Below are positions 47,814 to 58,949 of a stretch of 60,000 nucleotides of DNA, piece by piece. Position 1 is the first letter of the stretch. Each line of letters starts with the position of its first letter. The DNA comes from Nymphaea colorata (taxonomy: Eukaryota > Streptophyta > Magnoliopsida > Nymphaeales > Nymphaeaceae), in NCBI RefSeq assembly GCF_008831285.2, contig NC_045139.1:9024204-9084203 (forward strand), read 5' to 3'. Made by a program: the position numbers and the translations under genes. The notes below the pieces were generated by a model, which saw only the letters and a program-made list of their open reading frames with translations, made no database searches and was not told the DNA's origin.

Positions 47814-50800
47814 CTAATATGAAATTTACCTATAACAATGGGCATCTCTTTGTTTTGCAGAAGAAGTTACATATCCCCTGTGATGAATCGTTTCTTTTAA
47901 TGTTTAAATATATGTATGGTGTGGACATTGACATGAAGACTTGTATCAGACCTTGTGAATGTCAGGCACTGCACAGAATACACATGCATGCAAACACACT
48001 CACATGCACATATAAAGTACAAGATAAAATCATAGTCATGTTTTCCTTCTTCCATTTATGATGTAACAAAAAAGGAGTAAAGGAGGGCGCTCAATCCTTA
48101 CCTTTTTCTTTGCTAGTTTGATAATAAAGGGGGAGTACCTAGAAATACATATATTTTCCATTTTGCAGATAGTTACAAAAAACTTATTGGGCACACACTT
48201 CCACTGCTTGAACATTATTCAAGATGGGATATTAATATCTATATGATTTGTCCAGTTGAGGAAGTATGTAATGTTCAGGTGGGGACACAGCGTGCTTGGT
48301 GGAATGACTCAACCCATTAGACAGAAAAAGGATTCTATTAGTAGCTTGGTGGTTGGACCTTTTCAAGGCCTTGGATTGTTGCACAAGAGAAAGCAACATC
48401 CTGGGATTTATATTGATGCTTCTAAGCAGGTTACACTACTCTTTTGGTTTTTTATGTGTGTGTGCGCTTTCACCTGTATGTATGTGTCATTGTCACATAT
48501 GTCATCAATATATTCAAAATATTGCTATAATATTAGGAAAATTCAAGAAACTGAGGAAAGGAAAATTTGTGATACTTTGAATTTATCACCACAATATGCT
48601 TATCACAATATTGTGACAATATCTTCCCTCAAAAGGAAAGTAAAATCTCTCTCTCTCTCCCCCCCCCCCCCTCCCTCCCCTCACTCTCCCTTTGAAATTT
48701 GAAAAATTATTATAAATGGTTTTCAATCATTTTGAAAGAAAATAAAAAAGTAGCTCACTGTTCACAATTTTTTTCTGTCAATTTTGTGTGTATTTTTAAT
48801 TTTTTTCTTTTCAAGAGTTTCCCATGAAAAAGAATGACTTCAGAAGAAAACCTTGCTGACAAAAATCTGAAAGGCAAAAAATAATATTTGGGATGATGGC
48901 ATTTGTGTACATGTGCATTTGTTCTTCATGTGATGCATAAAATGTACCTTGTTTTAAGCTCTATATGTTTATGTAGGCCACTGTCCCAGAAAGCACTCTT
49001 ACACAAACAAGTTTACCAACTTCAGAGGTTGCCTATGTGAGTTTCATCTTCTTTATGATTCTCTTTTACATTGCTCTTGGACATGTGCAAAGTATGTTAG
49101 TGCAATCAATATATATATGGGAGCAAGGGCATTTTTGTTAGGCATTCCTAGTGATGTTCTGCTTTCCCTTATTCTTTATATCTTTCACTTAGAATTGGAC
49201 AGACTGGAAGTCCTTGGCTGTAACATGGTGTAACCATCTGCTATGTAATGCCCCAAAGTGGGATAATGTTGGCATCATGTTTGCTGGTTGTGAGGAAGCT
49301 TGGGTGCTATATGTCCATGTCCCACTATTAATTGTCTTAGTTTATAGCCTTTTCAGGAGTTAAACAAAATCAGCTACGGGATGGTATTAGTTGGGATCTG
49401 CCATACTTGGTACTTGGGTCACTTTGGCTTTGGTCGTCACTCATCACAGTTAGAATCAGACACAAGGTCAATGCACACAGACACGTGCCGAAAGGGGGGT
49501 AGAATGTAGCATAGTTTAGCGTGTAGGAATGGTTGTGAAGAAACTTGAGTGATTTATACGTCTATGCGCTTTTCTACCAGTCGTCCTGGTTTGCAGTCTT
49601 TTTGAAAGCAAATGAAAGCTGCCTATGGGCTATTTGGTATGTCTAATACCTGACACTCTGATTAGTTTTGGGCTGGTTCATTACATTCTATCCCATGGAT
49701 TTTTTTTTTTTTTCCCTACGTTGTTATTCAGTTAACGGTTTATCCAACTTTTCTCAAATAATTATTGCTAACTACATGTGAATGCCCTTTCTCCCGATTG
49801 ATTCAGCTATGCACTTGTTTGTTTAGTTTAAGTTCAATCACTGATCGTTTTTGTTGGTGAAGTAATAATCTGATAAATCTAGGTCTTCTATTCTTGTTTG
49901 CAAAAGAGGTATTTTGACTTGAAAAATCTATCAATAATTTTTGTCAGTCTCTGGTGTCTGACATCGTTGACATGTTGTGCCTTAAAGGTTCAATCATGTG
50001 AAGTGTCTGACATGAAGGCGCAAGAAAAAAGAGCCATCTCTAATGAAGTCAAGGCAAACAGTCGGTCTAAGCTGCTTCTTTTGAAGAACTACATGCAACC
50101 CCTTCCACCTGTTCCAGGTATGACTCCATGTTAATTGGCATTATTTGCTTGTTCATGCAGTGTGCTGTTTGAACCTCCGTTTCTTGAATTTTCAGAGTTT
50201 CAGTCCAGGCGTAGATTATGTTAAAATTTCCATAATTTGATGTGGAAATTTATAAGTCAAATTCCAACAGATTAATTGGATGACTCGCAGTGGTACTCAT
50301 GGTTTTCATGTTTTTTTTTTAATCTTCATGGTTCATACATGTTTTTTTTTTAATCTTCATGGTTCATACATGTTTTTTTTTTTTGTAAACTTCATGGTTC
50401 ATACATGTTTGTGTGTGTGTTTTTGTGTACTATTTAGATGGTTTTATTTTTCTCGTTTCTTTCCAAATTGGACCCAATAAGTGAGATCTATAAGCATGAA
50501 GTTGGTTTAGTGGGATGAAATTCTGAATACACTATCCGACCTGTATCAATGTTTTTTTTTTTTGGTTAATGACGGAATAGTTCAAAGCTTACAGACTTTA
50601 AAGTTTTCCCTTTTATTGTGAAAGTGCACAGAGATAGAATTGATTCACAGGTTTTCATCATGTTGAACACATCTATACGATTGGATTGGGTCAAAAAATT
50701 TTTTATTATAAAATGTGAAATAGATTCTAGTACACAATTGTAGCAAATATATATCTATAAAGCTAGTAAATTTTGAGAACTCACAAGGGCCACTATGATG

Positions 50801-51430
50801 ACTTGCAAACTGACTTTCAAGTAGCTGGATAAACTCATACTACTTGTGACCTACGTGCTTCCAAATGGTTACCTTTGAAGTGATATGTGACCAATTCAGT
50901 CAATCTAATTGGATTTCTATAACATGTTTAAGAATTACACTCAGCTGACATCAATAACGAGCAAGCAAAAATTGTTTTTAGTAGCCTACACCCCCTTGAA
51001 ATTGAAGATAGTGTGAGATTCTCTCTATTACGTTATGGCATTTATTCTTCCTCTTGTACTCCTGATAGTTCATGTTCAAAGTATTCCCTTGCAAATTTGG
51101 ATTACAATGTTTAACATGCTAAATCTTTAACACTGCAGAGGTTAGCATTTAACCCCTGCTTTTAGCAAAATTTTCAACCTCATTCACAGAGACACTGATG
51201 GTACACCCTGATTTATTTTTCATTTGCCTACCTTGTATATTTCAGAAATTTCCACTGACGGTGGGATGGACACATCAGAAATGAAGAGTAACCTCAAAAG
51301 CCTATATGAGTACAACGTTCAGTTGAGGAAGAGCTTTTTAGAATCTCAAGTTCTTCTGGAGGACTTGAGACAGAAGGTTTCTCCTTCTGGTGATTCTAGC
51401 AGAGACGGAGAAGCATCTAACCAATTGTGA
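40492..51430 (+). CDS. Three-span membrane protein with EGF-like N-terminus, 9 exons, 625 aa
   Basis: Exons: 40492-40869, 42476-42567, 42642-43339, 44002-44072, 46324-46413, 48256-48429, 48977-49036, 49988-50117, 51246-51430 (TGA). Phases join without a break to 1878 nt. The start is GCCGCCATGGCG, a strong context kept in the duplicate at 22007; an in-frame upstream ATG at 40390 is less likely. The N-terminus has a cysteine-rich EGF-like piece (C-A-C-APGYLMEAG-x3-C). Spans lie at about 78-95 (LIVVLAWIILAVAL), 142-163 (MFSVASAILFIGLVSTLLYQ) and 391-412. Between spans 2 and 3 is a domain of about 225 residues with several N-glycosylation sequons (NLT, NTS, NIT, NQT, NMT). The tail has a basic segment (LEYRIKKLHDEDVKLRDIRA) and an acidic-basic helix typical of a coiled coil (about 580-605). 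This order recalls an uncharacterised plant family. I know no function. The topology suggests lumenal or extracellular sugars and a cytosolic tail. Confidence 0.85.
44216..44479. repeat. Long inverted repeat in intron 4 (arms 107 and 109 bp)
   Basis: The left arm 44216-44322 starts CCTTTTTGCAGCATGTTTGG and ends TACAACACTTTG. The right arm 44371-44479 is its reverse complement, interrupted only around AACAATGTAGTGAG versus AACATAGAGCAGTGAG. The spacer is 48 bp and begins with a short copy of arm sequence (AGGTTACTCTAAGCA). It is a near-perfect foldback in an intron of the membrane-protein gene. No target duplication was recognised. Confidence 0.92.
44772..45467. mobile_element. Family-A non-autonomous hAT-like element, 696 bp
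   Basis: It starts CTAAGTCACACGAACGCTGC and ends TCACCTATGTGACATAG. The perfect 8-bp repeat ATGTTAAC flanks it at 44764-44771 and 45468-45475. Subterminal sequence is GGGTGCGGGTGTGGGTGCGG on the left and ACCGGCACCCTCACCCGCAC on the right, as in the 18396 copy. The core has a (GT)n-(TA)n run at 45265-45352. It is inserted in intron 4 of the membrane-protein gene. Confidence 0.88.
45265..45352. repeat. (GT)n-(TA)n compound microsatellite
   Basis: A GT run of about 20 bp is followed by a TA run of about 66 bp, in the core of the family-A element. Confidence 0.93.
46716..47700. repeat. Three tandem 170-bp units with hairpin boundaries, intron 5
   Basis: Units start GAAAGTCACAGGTTCC at 46716, 47346 and 47534. 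Unit 1 is 170 bp plus a 460-bp transposon insertion. Unit 2 is 170 bp plus an 18-bp internal duplication (ATCCAGTGTAGTTGAACT). Unit 3 breaks off into unique sequence after about 47690. Units 1 and 2 end in a perfect 21-bp stem, CTTTCTTTTTTGTCATGAAAG, with loop TAACCA. Unit 3 keeps only the left half of that stem. Confidence 0.93.
46818..47269. mobile_element. Family-A element, 452 bp, with sister empty sites
   Basis: It starts CTATGTCACATAGGTATGGG and ends AAGTACCCATGTGACTTAG. The perfect 8-bp repeat AATGTAAG flanks it at 46810-46817 and 47270-47277. The two sister tandem units keep the uninterrupted site GAACTAAATGTAAGGTATC (at about 47452 and 47623), proving both borders and the duplication. 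It is non-coding. Confidence 0.95.
47753..47811. repeat. (AC)n-(AG)n compound microsatellite
   Basis: An AC run of about 28 bp passes directly into an AG run of about 30 bp, in intron 5 of the membrane-protein gene. The 114-codon frame across it is an artefact. Confidence 0.93.
49243..49622. mobile_element. LTR-like relict in intron 7, two related copies
   Basis: Two segments, about 49285-49370 (GGTTGTGAGGAAGCTTGGGT ... TAGCCTTTTCAGGAG) and about 49530-49615 (GGTTGTGAAGAAACTTGAGT ... GCAGTCTTTTTGAAAGC), are diverged copies of each other. The preceding ATGTAATGCCCCAAAGTGGG recalls the LTRs of plant retrotransposons. No coding domain or primer site was found. Confidence 0.35.
50297..50410. repeat. 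31-bp tandem repeat, three copies
   Basis: The unit CTTCATGGTTCATACATG plus a T run recurs three times, with a degenerate first copy, in intron 8 of the membrane-protein gene. Confidence 0.88.
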
Positions 51431-53094
51431 CGGCAAATAACAAACTTCCCTGTACAAATGTGCCATGGTCTGTTGTAGCCCGGTTTGAGTGGTATATGTC
51501 GCATTTCTGGAGTTTCTATGAATCAACCTTCTGAAGAATTGGCATTCATCAGACAGCTGGTACTGCAATTGTTTCTCTTGTGCAGCGACCCAGAGGGATC
51601 CGGTGTTGTATGATTACCTGCAGCACTGCACTGTATTTTTCTGAGAAGTGGTGCTGCTGTATGTAACTAGAGAGACATACCTGTATATTACACGAGGTGA
51701 ACATCCATAGCCATGCAAATTTAGAATATAGGAATCATTATAGGAATTCTTTCTCATGTATCATGCGTTGTTTCATGCGTTCTGTATTGATTGGATTCTT
51801 ACACTTAATCATTCTTGATGAGCAATAATGTAAATGTGTACTTTTGTTCGTTTTAGATACTTGTGAAATCATGTTGTTGCATTACAGTGACCATTCAGTT
51901 GGTAGCTGACATCATTTTTAATTATCCCCTCGATAATTACCAGCGAAATAAAAAGGATACAGGAAGCAATAAATAAAGAAGAAACAATGAGACAAATATT
52001 ACGGAAAATATCACATTAGCATGTCTGGAAAACAGGTTCGTAGAAGTGGTGCGTAACGAGTAAATTGTAAGTGAGGAAGTGAGTCTTCTTAGAGGCAGGT
52101 AGGTTTCTTGGTATCAAGTCATATTTCTGTGGCGTGATTCCATTAACCTCTCTCTCTCTCTCTCTCTCTGCATGGGCTATTGTGAAGGACTTTTTAACCT
52201 AGGCGGATGTCTGCATGTTTCTGTTATATGAGTAGAATGTTGACCGTTATTTGCAAAATAATTATATCTTAATTTAGTTTTTGTGAAAACGTTTAGTTTT
52301 TTTTTTTTCAATTTCATTTTCTCTTTTTGTTATTCAACAAGTTTTAAATAGTTTTATTTTCTAAAATAGAGAATAAACTAAGGATTTACCTAATTTGGTG
52401 CAATGGGTACGAAGCAATCCTCCAATATCATTTTATAAAACATTTCATTCATTTTATAAAACATTTCATCCCTCCTAATTAGAGAGTACCATACCCCCTG
52501 TATTGCTTATATATGATACTCACGCTCTTCATTGATTGGCAGACATGGGCCGACACTTTTGAATCTTACATGAATGCAGAGAAACATGGCATCTGCAATT
52601 TGTGCTAATAAGCAACTTGGCAGCCATCTCCCCATGCTCCTAGAAGTCAACGGATCGAAGGGATATGAATCGGTTATAGGTATTTTATAATGTCTGGCCA
52701 ATTAATATGACGTTACTGAGTGCGGATTCAAATTAAAATATAGAAAAACACAAAGCATATTTCAATTTTCACATGTAATCAGGTGCGGATGTCCAAATCT
52801 CTGCGGATCTCATACCGCCTCAGATATGTAACAAAAACTGTCGATTAAGTATGCAATTTTGGATTGACTTTGAGTACAAGATGAGATCAATCTTGAAGTT
52901 CAATAAGAATTCAATACAAATGCCTAATCATAGGTTTGTTGTTCTTGAAAGCCTTAAGAGAGTTGGTAGCTACCAACTTTTCCTTCTCTGGTTGCTAATT
53001 GTAGTGACCCAGTCAAAAAAATGGCCGTTAACCTCTCGTTCACCTCGACCTTGGTTTTGCATCAGAAGAAAGATGATAAAATGTAGGTCTCGTG
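51431..53094. other. 3' flank of the membrane-protein gene, no further gene
   Basis: This holds the probable 3' UTR and then AT-rich spacer with a (CT)n tract at about 52150-52170. The words TCAACGGATCGAAGGGATATG at about 52648 and GGTGCGGATGTCCAAATCTC at about 52783 are probably relicts of the GGATGTCAACGG MITE family. No coding signature was found. Confidence 0.5.
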
Positions 53095-53377
53095 TAAGGG
53101 TGGGTGTCGGCCTGGGCCGGGCCTGATTGGGCCTGGGCCAGGCCTGGACCGGGCTCGATAGGCTGGCCCGAGTCAACCCGGCCTGGCCCGTTAAGAATAA
53201 AAAAATTATTTTTTTATTTTTTTTGTTTTAATAATATATATTTATTATTAAAAAATATATTTTATATTAAAAAGTTATTTTATAATTAAAAATTATTTTT
53301 TTAATTTTAAATGGCTCGAGCCAAGATCCGGGCTAACAGGCCCAGGCCGGCTTGGCCCGGCCCGATGCCCACCCTTA
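53095..53377. mobile_element. MITE with TAAGGGTGGG termini, 283 bp, perfect duplication
   Basis: It starts TAAGGGTGGGTGTCGGCCTG and ends GGCCCGATGCCCACCCTTA, an inverted pair of about 16 bp. The perfect 8-bp repeat GTCTCGTG flanks it at 53087-53094 and 53378-53385. It has GC-rich flanks of GGCCTGGGCC words around an AT-only core (53195-53310). The 8-bp duplication again fits the hAT superfamily. It is non-coding. Confidence 0.9.
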
Positions 53378-53676
53378 GTCTCGTGGGCATCACTTTCTAC
53401 GGAAACTTATGTAGACATAGCATCGAGGAGGGTACTAGCCACTTCCAAAGAAGGGCAGAGGGAAGGGGACTGACAAGGGCCATGTCCCCCCTTTCAAGTT
53501 TTGGAAATTTAACATTTAACTATTAATTGTTTTTTGTTTGGCCCTACATAATTTTTGAAAAAATAAGGGTTGGTCCCCATTACAAATTTTATTTACTAGT
53601 CGCATCACTGTTCAGCCCCCTTAAAGATAAATCCTTGCTTGCCAAGAGTAGTGTTGGCAGTGTTGAAGACGGTGAT

Positions 53677-54735
53677 TGGGGGTAGGCCTGAACACGAGCC
53701 GAGTCGAGCTCGAGCTAGGCCAGTTCGAACTCGGCTCGACTAAACAAGACCTCGAGCTCGAAAATAGCTCGACTAAACTGGCTCGAACTCGACTTGATAG
53801 TCACGCGTTAAGCTCGAGCTCGACTCGATTAAGCTCGACAAACTCGTTTGATCGTCAACTCGTCCTTATTTGTTGAGCTCAAGCAAATAGGACTCGACAA
53901 ACTCGTTTCACTGCTTTGCCTTCAAATCTTTGAGATCTACCACCCCCACCACCACTGTGGCCTTTCTTTGTGCTTTTGAACCCAAAACCACCGCCACCCC
54001 CAATTACCGTCTTCAACACTGCCAACACTACTCTTGGCATTTTTCAGCCACTGCCGCTTCTCCTCCACCCAGAACCTACAAGAAACGCTCACCCAACACA
54101 AGGGTTTCAAGTGAGGGTTTCTAAAACCCTCGCCTGCTCAAGCAAGTTTTTCTAAAACCCCACATTTGGGCATGCCCTCACCCAAAAGAGGGAGGAAGTG
54201 AGACCCTCGCTTGGGCAAAACCCTTGCCCAAGCGAGGGTTCCAGAAAGCCTCCCTTTGGCAAAACACAAAACGAGAGAGTGTCAGATGAGAAGGGGAGAG
54301 TAGAGGGAGAGGGTTGGGCAAAACGAGAGAGAGAGAGAGAGATTAAAGAGGGGAAGATAGAATGGGAGAGTAGAGGGATTGAAGAATGGCCGCCGGTGAG
54401 GGTGAAAGTCACTGAAGAGAAATAAAAAGAATGGGAAAGTGATGAGGGTGGGGGTTCATGAGAACCAAGAGAAGTCTGGGAAGAGAGATAAAAAAGATGG
54501 GAAAGTGACGCTGCTGACCCATCGATGGAAGAACAATATCGGTTACTCAACTCGAGTTAACGAGCCGAGTTTGGTTAAGCGAGCTTTGTTTAACGAACTC
54601 GAGCTCGACTCGATAAATAAACGAGTTGAACCATCAACTCGAGCTCGACTCATCGAGTAAAAAAACTGGCTCGAACTCAAGTTCTAGCCAATCTTTAACG
54701 AGTCGAGTTCGATCTGCTCGTTGTTGTTCACCCCC
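53677..54735. mobile_element. GAGTCGAGC-type MITE split by inserted sequence
   Basis: The left part, 53677-53910 (GGGGGTAGGCCTGAACACG, then dense GAGCTCGAG words), and the right part, 54540-54735 (ending GCTCGTTGTTGTTCACCCCC), look like the two ends of one element. The material between, about 53911-54540, contains CCACC-rich and GAGAGA-rich sequence not typical of the family. Left arm 53640-53683 and right arm 53996-54039 form a 44-bp inverted repeat with one mismatch, partly outside the element. Confidence 0.5.
54204..54238. repeat. Perfect 15-bp hairpin
   Basis: CCCTCGCTTGGGCAA pairs perfectly with TTGCCCAAGCGAGGG across a 5-base loop (AACCC). It has no T-run, and nothing suggests a terminator in this nuclear context. 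Confidence 0.9.
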
Positions 54736-55334
54736 TGCCTTGCCCTTACTTGGAAGTAATTTTGACTAAGAAGACCAAATTAGTTCAAATTCCAAAGCAA
54801 GCCTCATCCATGCACATTGCATTAAATTTCTTGAAAAATCAATTGGTGCGTTTCTTGAATTGCTTTGAGAGGGTCAAGCATCTTGGAATCACATTTTCAC
54901 GTGCTACACATGGTGAGGAATGAAAACATTTGGAATCACTTAATTGAATCGACAAGAAAAAATAAAAAATAAATGCAAGCGTGCTTTAGTATTATTACGA
55001 GCATTGCTTTTATTTTCATAGTTGAACAGTACAGCCACTTAAGTTTACAGTATCCATTATTAGTTTTGAGGAATATAATGAAAAAATTAATTGGTAAATA
55101 GCATCGAATGGGATTCGAAAATCTCCAACCTCCAGTTACTACCATTTACATGGAGCATGCAATGAATCAATTGTATATTAAAAGCATACGAACATAAAAC
55201 GAATAAATAATACAAGCTGAACGTACAATCTGAACTGTTTTAGTTGAACATTGAAACTGTTATAGGCATAAAGAAAGAGAAAGAATGAGAAATGGGCATT
55301 ATGTTTATGTACCCGTCGCAGGGCAGAGTTAGAG

Positions 55335-55478
55335 ATTATTTATTAAGGTGTTGAATTATAGTTTTAAAAAATTTTAACAGAAATTTAATTTTTTAAATTT
55401 CTCTAGCAGATCAATGAAAATTTATAAAAGTAACAGGTAATTTTTATTGTTAGCAATTTTGAAGGGGCTTAAAAGAAA
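55335..55478 (-). mobile_element. hAT-like MITE relict
   Basis: AAGGTGTTGAATTATAG, AAATTTTAACAG, AATGAAAATTTATAAAAG and GAAGGGGCTTAAAAG follow the layout of the relict at 17213-17370. The termini are decayed. Confidence 0.4.
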
Positions 55479-55489
55479 AAAATACGATA

Positions 55490-55740
55490 GGGATGAGGAG
55501 GAGGAGGGCGGCGTTCCCGGGATAGCGGCGGCGGCGGCGCCCGTGCTTCCTGGCGTCACCGCCGCCCCCTCCGAACCCAACCGTTGACCATTTTCTGGTC
55601 AAAAACGTCAAAGCCCTCTTTCTACAGGCACGCGCCCACGCCCCTCGCCGATCTTTTACCGACTACTCGCCCCTCAGATCGTGGGCGTGGCTCTCTTCCG
55701 CCTTTTTGTGACCATCTTTCTCTCTCCACACGCATGGAAT
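55490..55740. other. Isolated GC-rich island
   Basis: About 250 bp of GC-rich sequence with a (GGC)n stretch (GCGGCGGCGGCGGCG at about 55524) lies in strongly AT-rich DNA. A 66-codon frame (55584-55784) has no recognisable domain and no exon chain leads from it. It could be an old promoter or first-exon fragment, or part of a transposon. Confidence 0.4.
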
Positions 55741-58256
55741 TTAATATATTAAAAAACCAAATGAGACTTTTTTATTCAATTTAAAAAATGACTTGATTGG
55801 TTAATAACATTCATTTTGATTGGTTAAATTTTTTCAGTATTAGTCAATATATTTGCATTCAAATTGGATTTCGGATCAAATTAGGTTGCGAATTTAAAAG
55901 TAGATTTGAAACCGATTTTGCTTGTTAATTTAAAGTCCCGGTGAGAAGTGATAATAGACTTTTTCTCATTTGCATTAAAATCTGTATTTGATTTTTAATA
56001 TATATATATATATATACACACATCAAACAGAAAATGAATATTGGGTGAATTGTGTTGCAGAGAATGTGAGTAAAGGAGCAACAAAAAAAACGACAGAAAG
56101 AAACAGCTAAAGAATTCCACAAGGATGAACTTTATAAAGTTACACGACTAATACCACCAACAATGGAAAAAAAAAAAGAAAAAAAAGCATTTGCAGGATG
56201 TCAATATCAAATAATAAAAAGCGTGACCCTCTGAAGGCATTCACATTGAGAAAGTACAAAAGAAGAAAGCATTTCATTTAACATTATGACATTGAAATTG
56301 TTAGTATGCTGTCAAGAGGGGTTCATCTGTGTGGAGCTGTTCTTTTGCAGAAAATGTGCATCAGATCATGAAGAGATTGGCATGGTTGGAACTTCCCTCC
56401 CGTTTGCACATGGTTCCAAGAACCGAGCAGTCTACTGCTGTTGAATCCAACAGCAGAATTTCGATGAGATGGCTTCAAGAAAGAAAATTGAAGATGGCAT
56501 TGGACTGATATGTTACGATTTACGGATGAGTCTATTACGATGGATGCTGAGCTTTCTGTTTCTGTTTATTACGCTTCTTAACCTGTTTGTTTAGCTCATT
56601 TCCTGCTGTTGTTGACTAGTTCCTTATTCTTTTGTTCTTGCATTGCATTGGATGTTGTTAATGCTTTGATATATATATATATATATACTAATTTCATGGA
56701 ATTAGTGCTCCTCCGACCTAAATAGTTGGAGGACCCCAGGACCTTAGAATTATTTTTATCATACTCTACTGAAGTGCAAAGGGTGGATGTGTTACGCTCC
56801 AGTTGATGGTTGTCCAACTTCCTCCTGAAGTAGTCATAGAATGAATGAACGGGAGAATGAAAGATAGTTTCTGCCTCTCGTCGAATCACTGTCATGGTTA
56901 AATGATTGTAGGGTAGGGTGGAATCCAGGCCTCCAAAGCATTTGATTTCTTAGATCTATTTGTGCAAACCTTTAGGAAGGCGGTATTTAGCACTTGGCTG
57001 GGGGGCTGGGCACTCCAAATTTATGCCTTGGCTAGTCCCTGGGCATGCTTAACCATGAAGAAATGCCTACATTTTCATGGTTTAAATATATAGCTTGAGC
57101 TTCTCACTTATTTTTTATATGGTGGGGAGTAAACTCTTCTTTTTTTTAGTTTTCTGAATTCTTCTTTCTTTCTTTCTTCTCACATTAGGCAATAAATGGA
57201 TGGAGGCATAACTTCTGGCAGCTGTTTCTGTATACTCGATCTGCTGCTCTAACAAGAAAAACGACATCTTTCAAGAGTCCATTGTTAGCCAACTCAAGAT
57301 CTTCTGTATACTCGATATACTTAACTCAATAAATTTGGTCGAGAGATGCTATATCCGACATCTTTCAAGAAAAAGAAAGGCGTTTTTTTTTTTACAAAAT
57401 AAAAAGAGGAATTAACAAGAAAAACGATAAAATGCCAAATTTTTTGTTTTATTTCTGGAGAGGATACATGAGAGGAGTTTGCTTGAAAGTAGCGTATATG
57501 TCTTGTTAGCCACGGATTCAAACAGACTGTCAAGATATTTATTAGTTGCATTCCCCTTTATGTACCTTTTTTTTTCTAAAAAAAAAATGTCTTTCCATTT
57601 TATGGCAGTAGAGATTCTTTGATTTTTCCTGTCATGCCACAATGCTGACCGAACCAATTTATTCCCTCCTCTCTTCTGCTGCTTTCTTTAAAGTACAAGG
57701 TATGCTTCCAATGTTTTGAGGCGTTACTCTTGTTGATCTTCAACTTGTAACCTTTTATTTACAACATAAGAGACACTCAAAATGAAAACTGACTGCATAC
57801 CAACTTTCACCTTAAAAGAACCCCTTTGGGGACAAATTTCTCATGAATGAGATAACAAAAGCTATATAAATCAGATACCAGATCAAATTAACAGGCTACT
57901 AATACTCAATATATATAGATTTGTGGATTTCTCTATCCGGATTTGTGACTATGTTGGACGAAGCTCAAGATGGTTGGAGGATTTCAGCTCCTGCCTCACT
58001 AGTCATGCTTTCAATGTTTTAAGATGGTTGGAGTTTTTTTTTTCTCTCTCTCTCACTCTCTCACTATATATATATATTTATATATTGATTGATTGGTAGG
58101 TGCCAGGATGGGGGATAAAGACCAAACCTCTTAAATTCATGTCAGAAAACAACTAAATGTATGTTTCTCATGGAATCACTCTTTAGATTATATCTATAAG
58201 GTTCAACTTAAACAAAAATATATTTTAATGATTAATTTCAATAGGTCTGGTTTTTA

Positions 58257-58333
<77 letters not shown>

Positions 58334-58918
58334 AAACCAAAGAATGTCACCTCAAACATTTTAAAACCTTTTTTAAAATTAATAGGCGATTCCCTTTGTA
58401 TCATTCAACAAATCAAACCCATTTTCCATCGCACCAATCCGAATCGGCCGATTCAGTTCGATGTTTACAACACTCCAAATTTCAGCACTTTCAGCAGCTC
58501 TTACGTCTGCTAAGATATTTACATACAGAGAGACCTTGCATTTGTCTGGGATTTTTTTTTTTAGCTAAAAATATCTCTTCTAGGCTTCTAGCCACTAACT
58601 GGTTTACATGAGCATCGACGCAACCAAGACTGTGCGATGTTGAAGTTATGTTTTGTCTTTTGGTAGACGGAGAAATGGAGAGTTGGTCCCAAAATATCAA
58701 CTGCACTTGACATCACCCCCAATAAGAGGTCAGTAGTTGACCTTTGATGCGAAATAAAAGGGAACCACATATCCCCATTGTAGGTTGTTTTATCGTGAAC
58801 TTAATTGCTTGACGACAAAACAAAATCAAAACTAATATTAGATGATCAAAATGTTCATTATTTTTTATCTTTGTTTTCTCTTAATATCATTCATGATAAT
58901 GGATCATGATTGTGTGAT

Positions 58919-58949
<31 letters not shown>

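Noticed and set aside
47717-48061. 114-codon frame with a His-Thr run and Arg-Glu run
   Set aside because: It is produced by reading through the (AC)n-(AG)n microsatellite.
54204-54238. Bacterial-style terminator
   Set aside because: The hairpin lies in plant nuclear DNA, lacks a T-run, and is not at a gene end.
58491-58770. Possible exon of a minus-strand gene
   Set aside because: The open frames look slightly coding-like but have no recognised motif, start context or splice partners.
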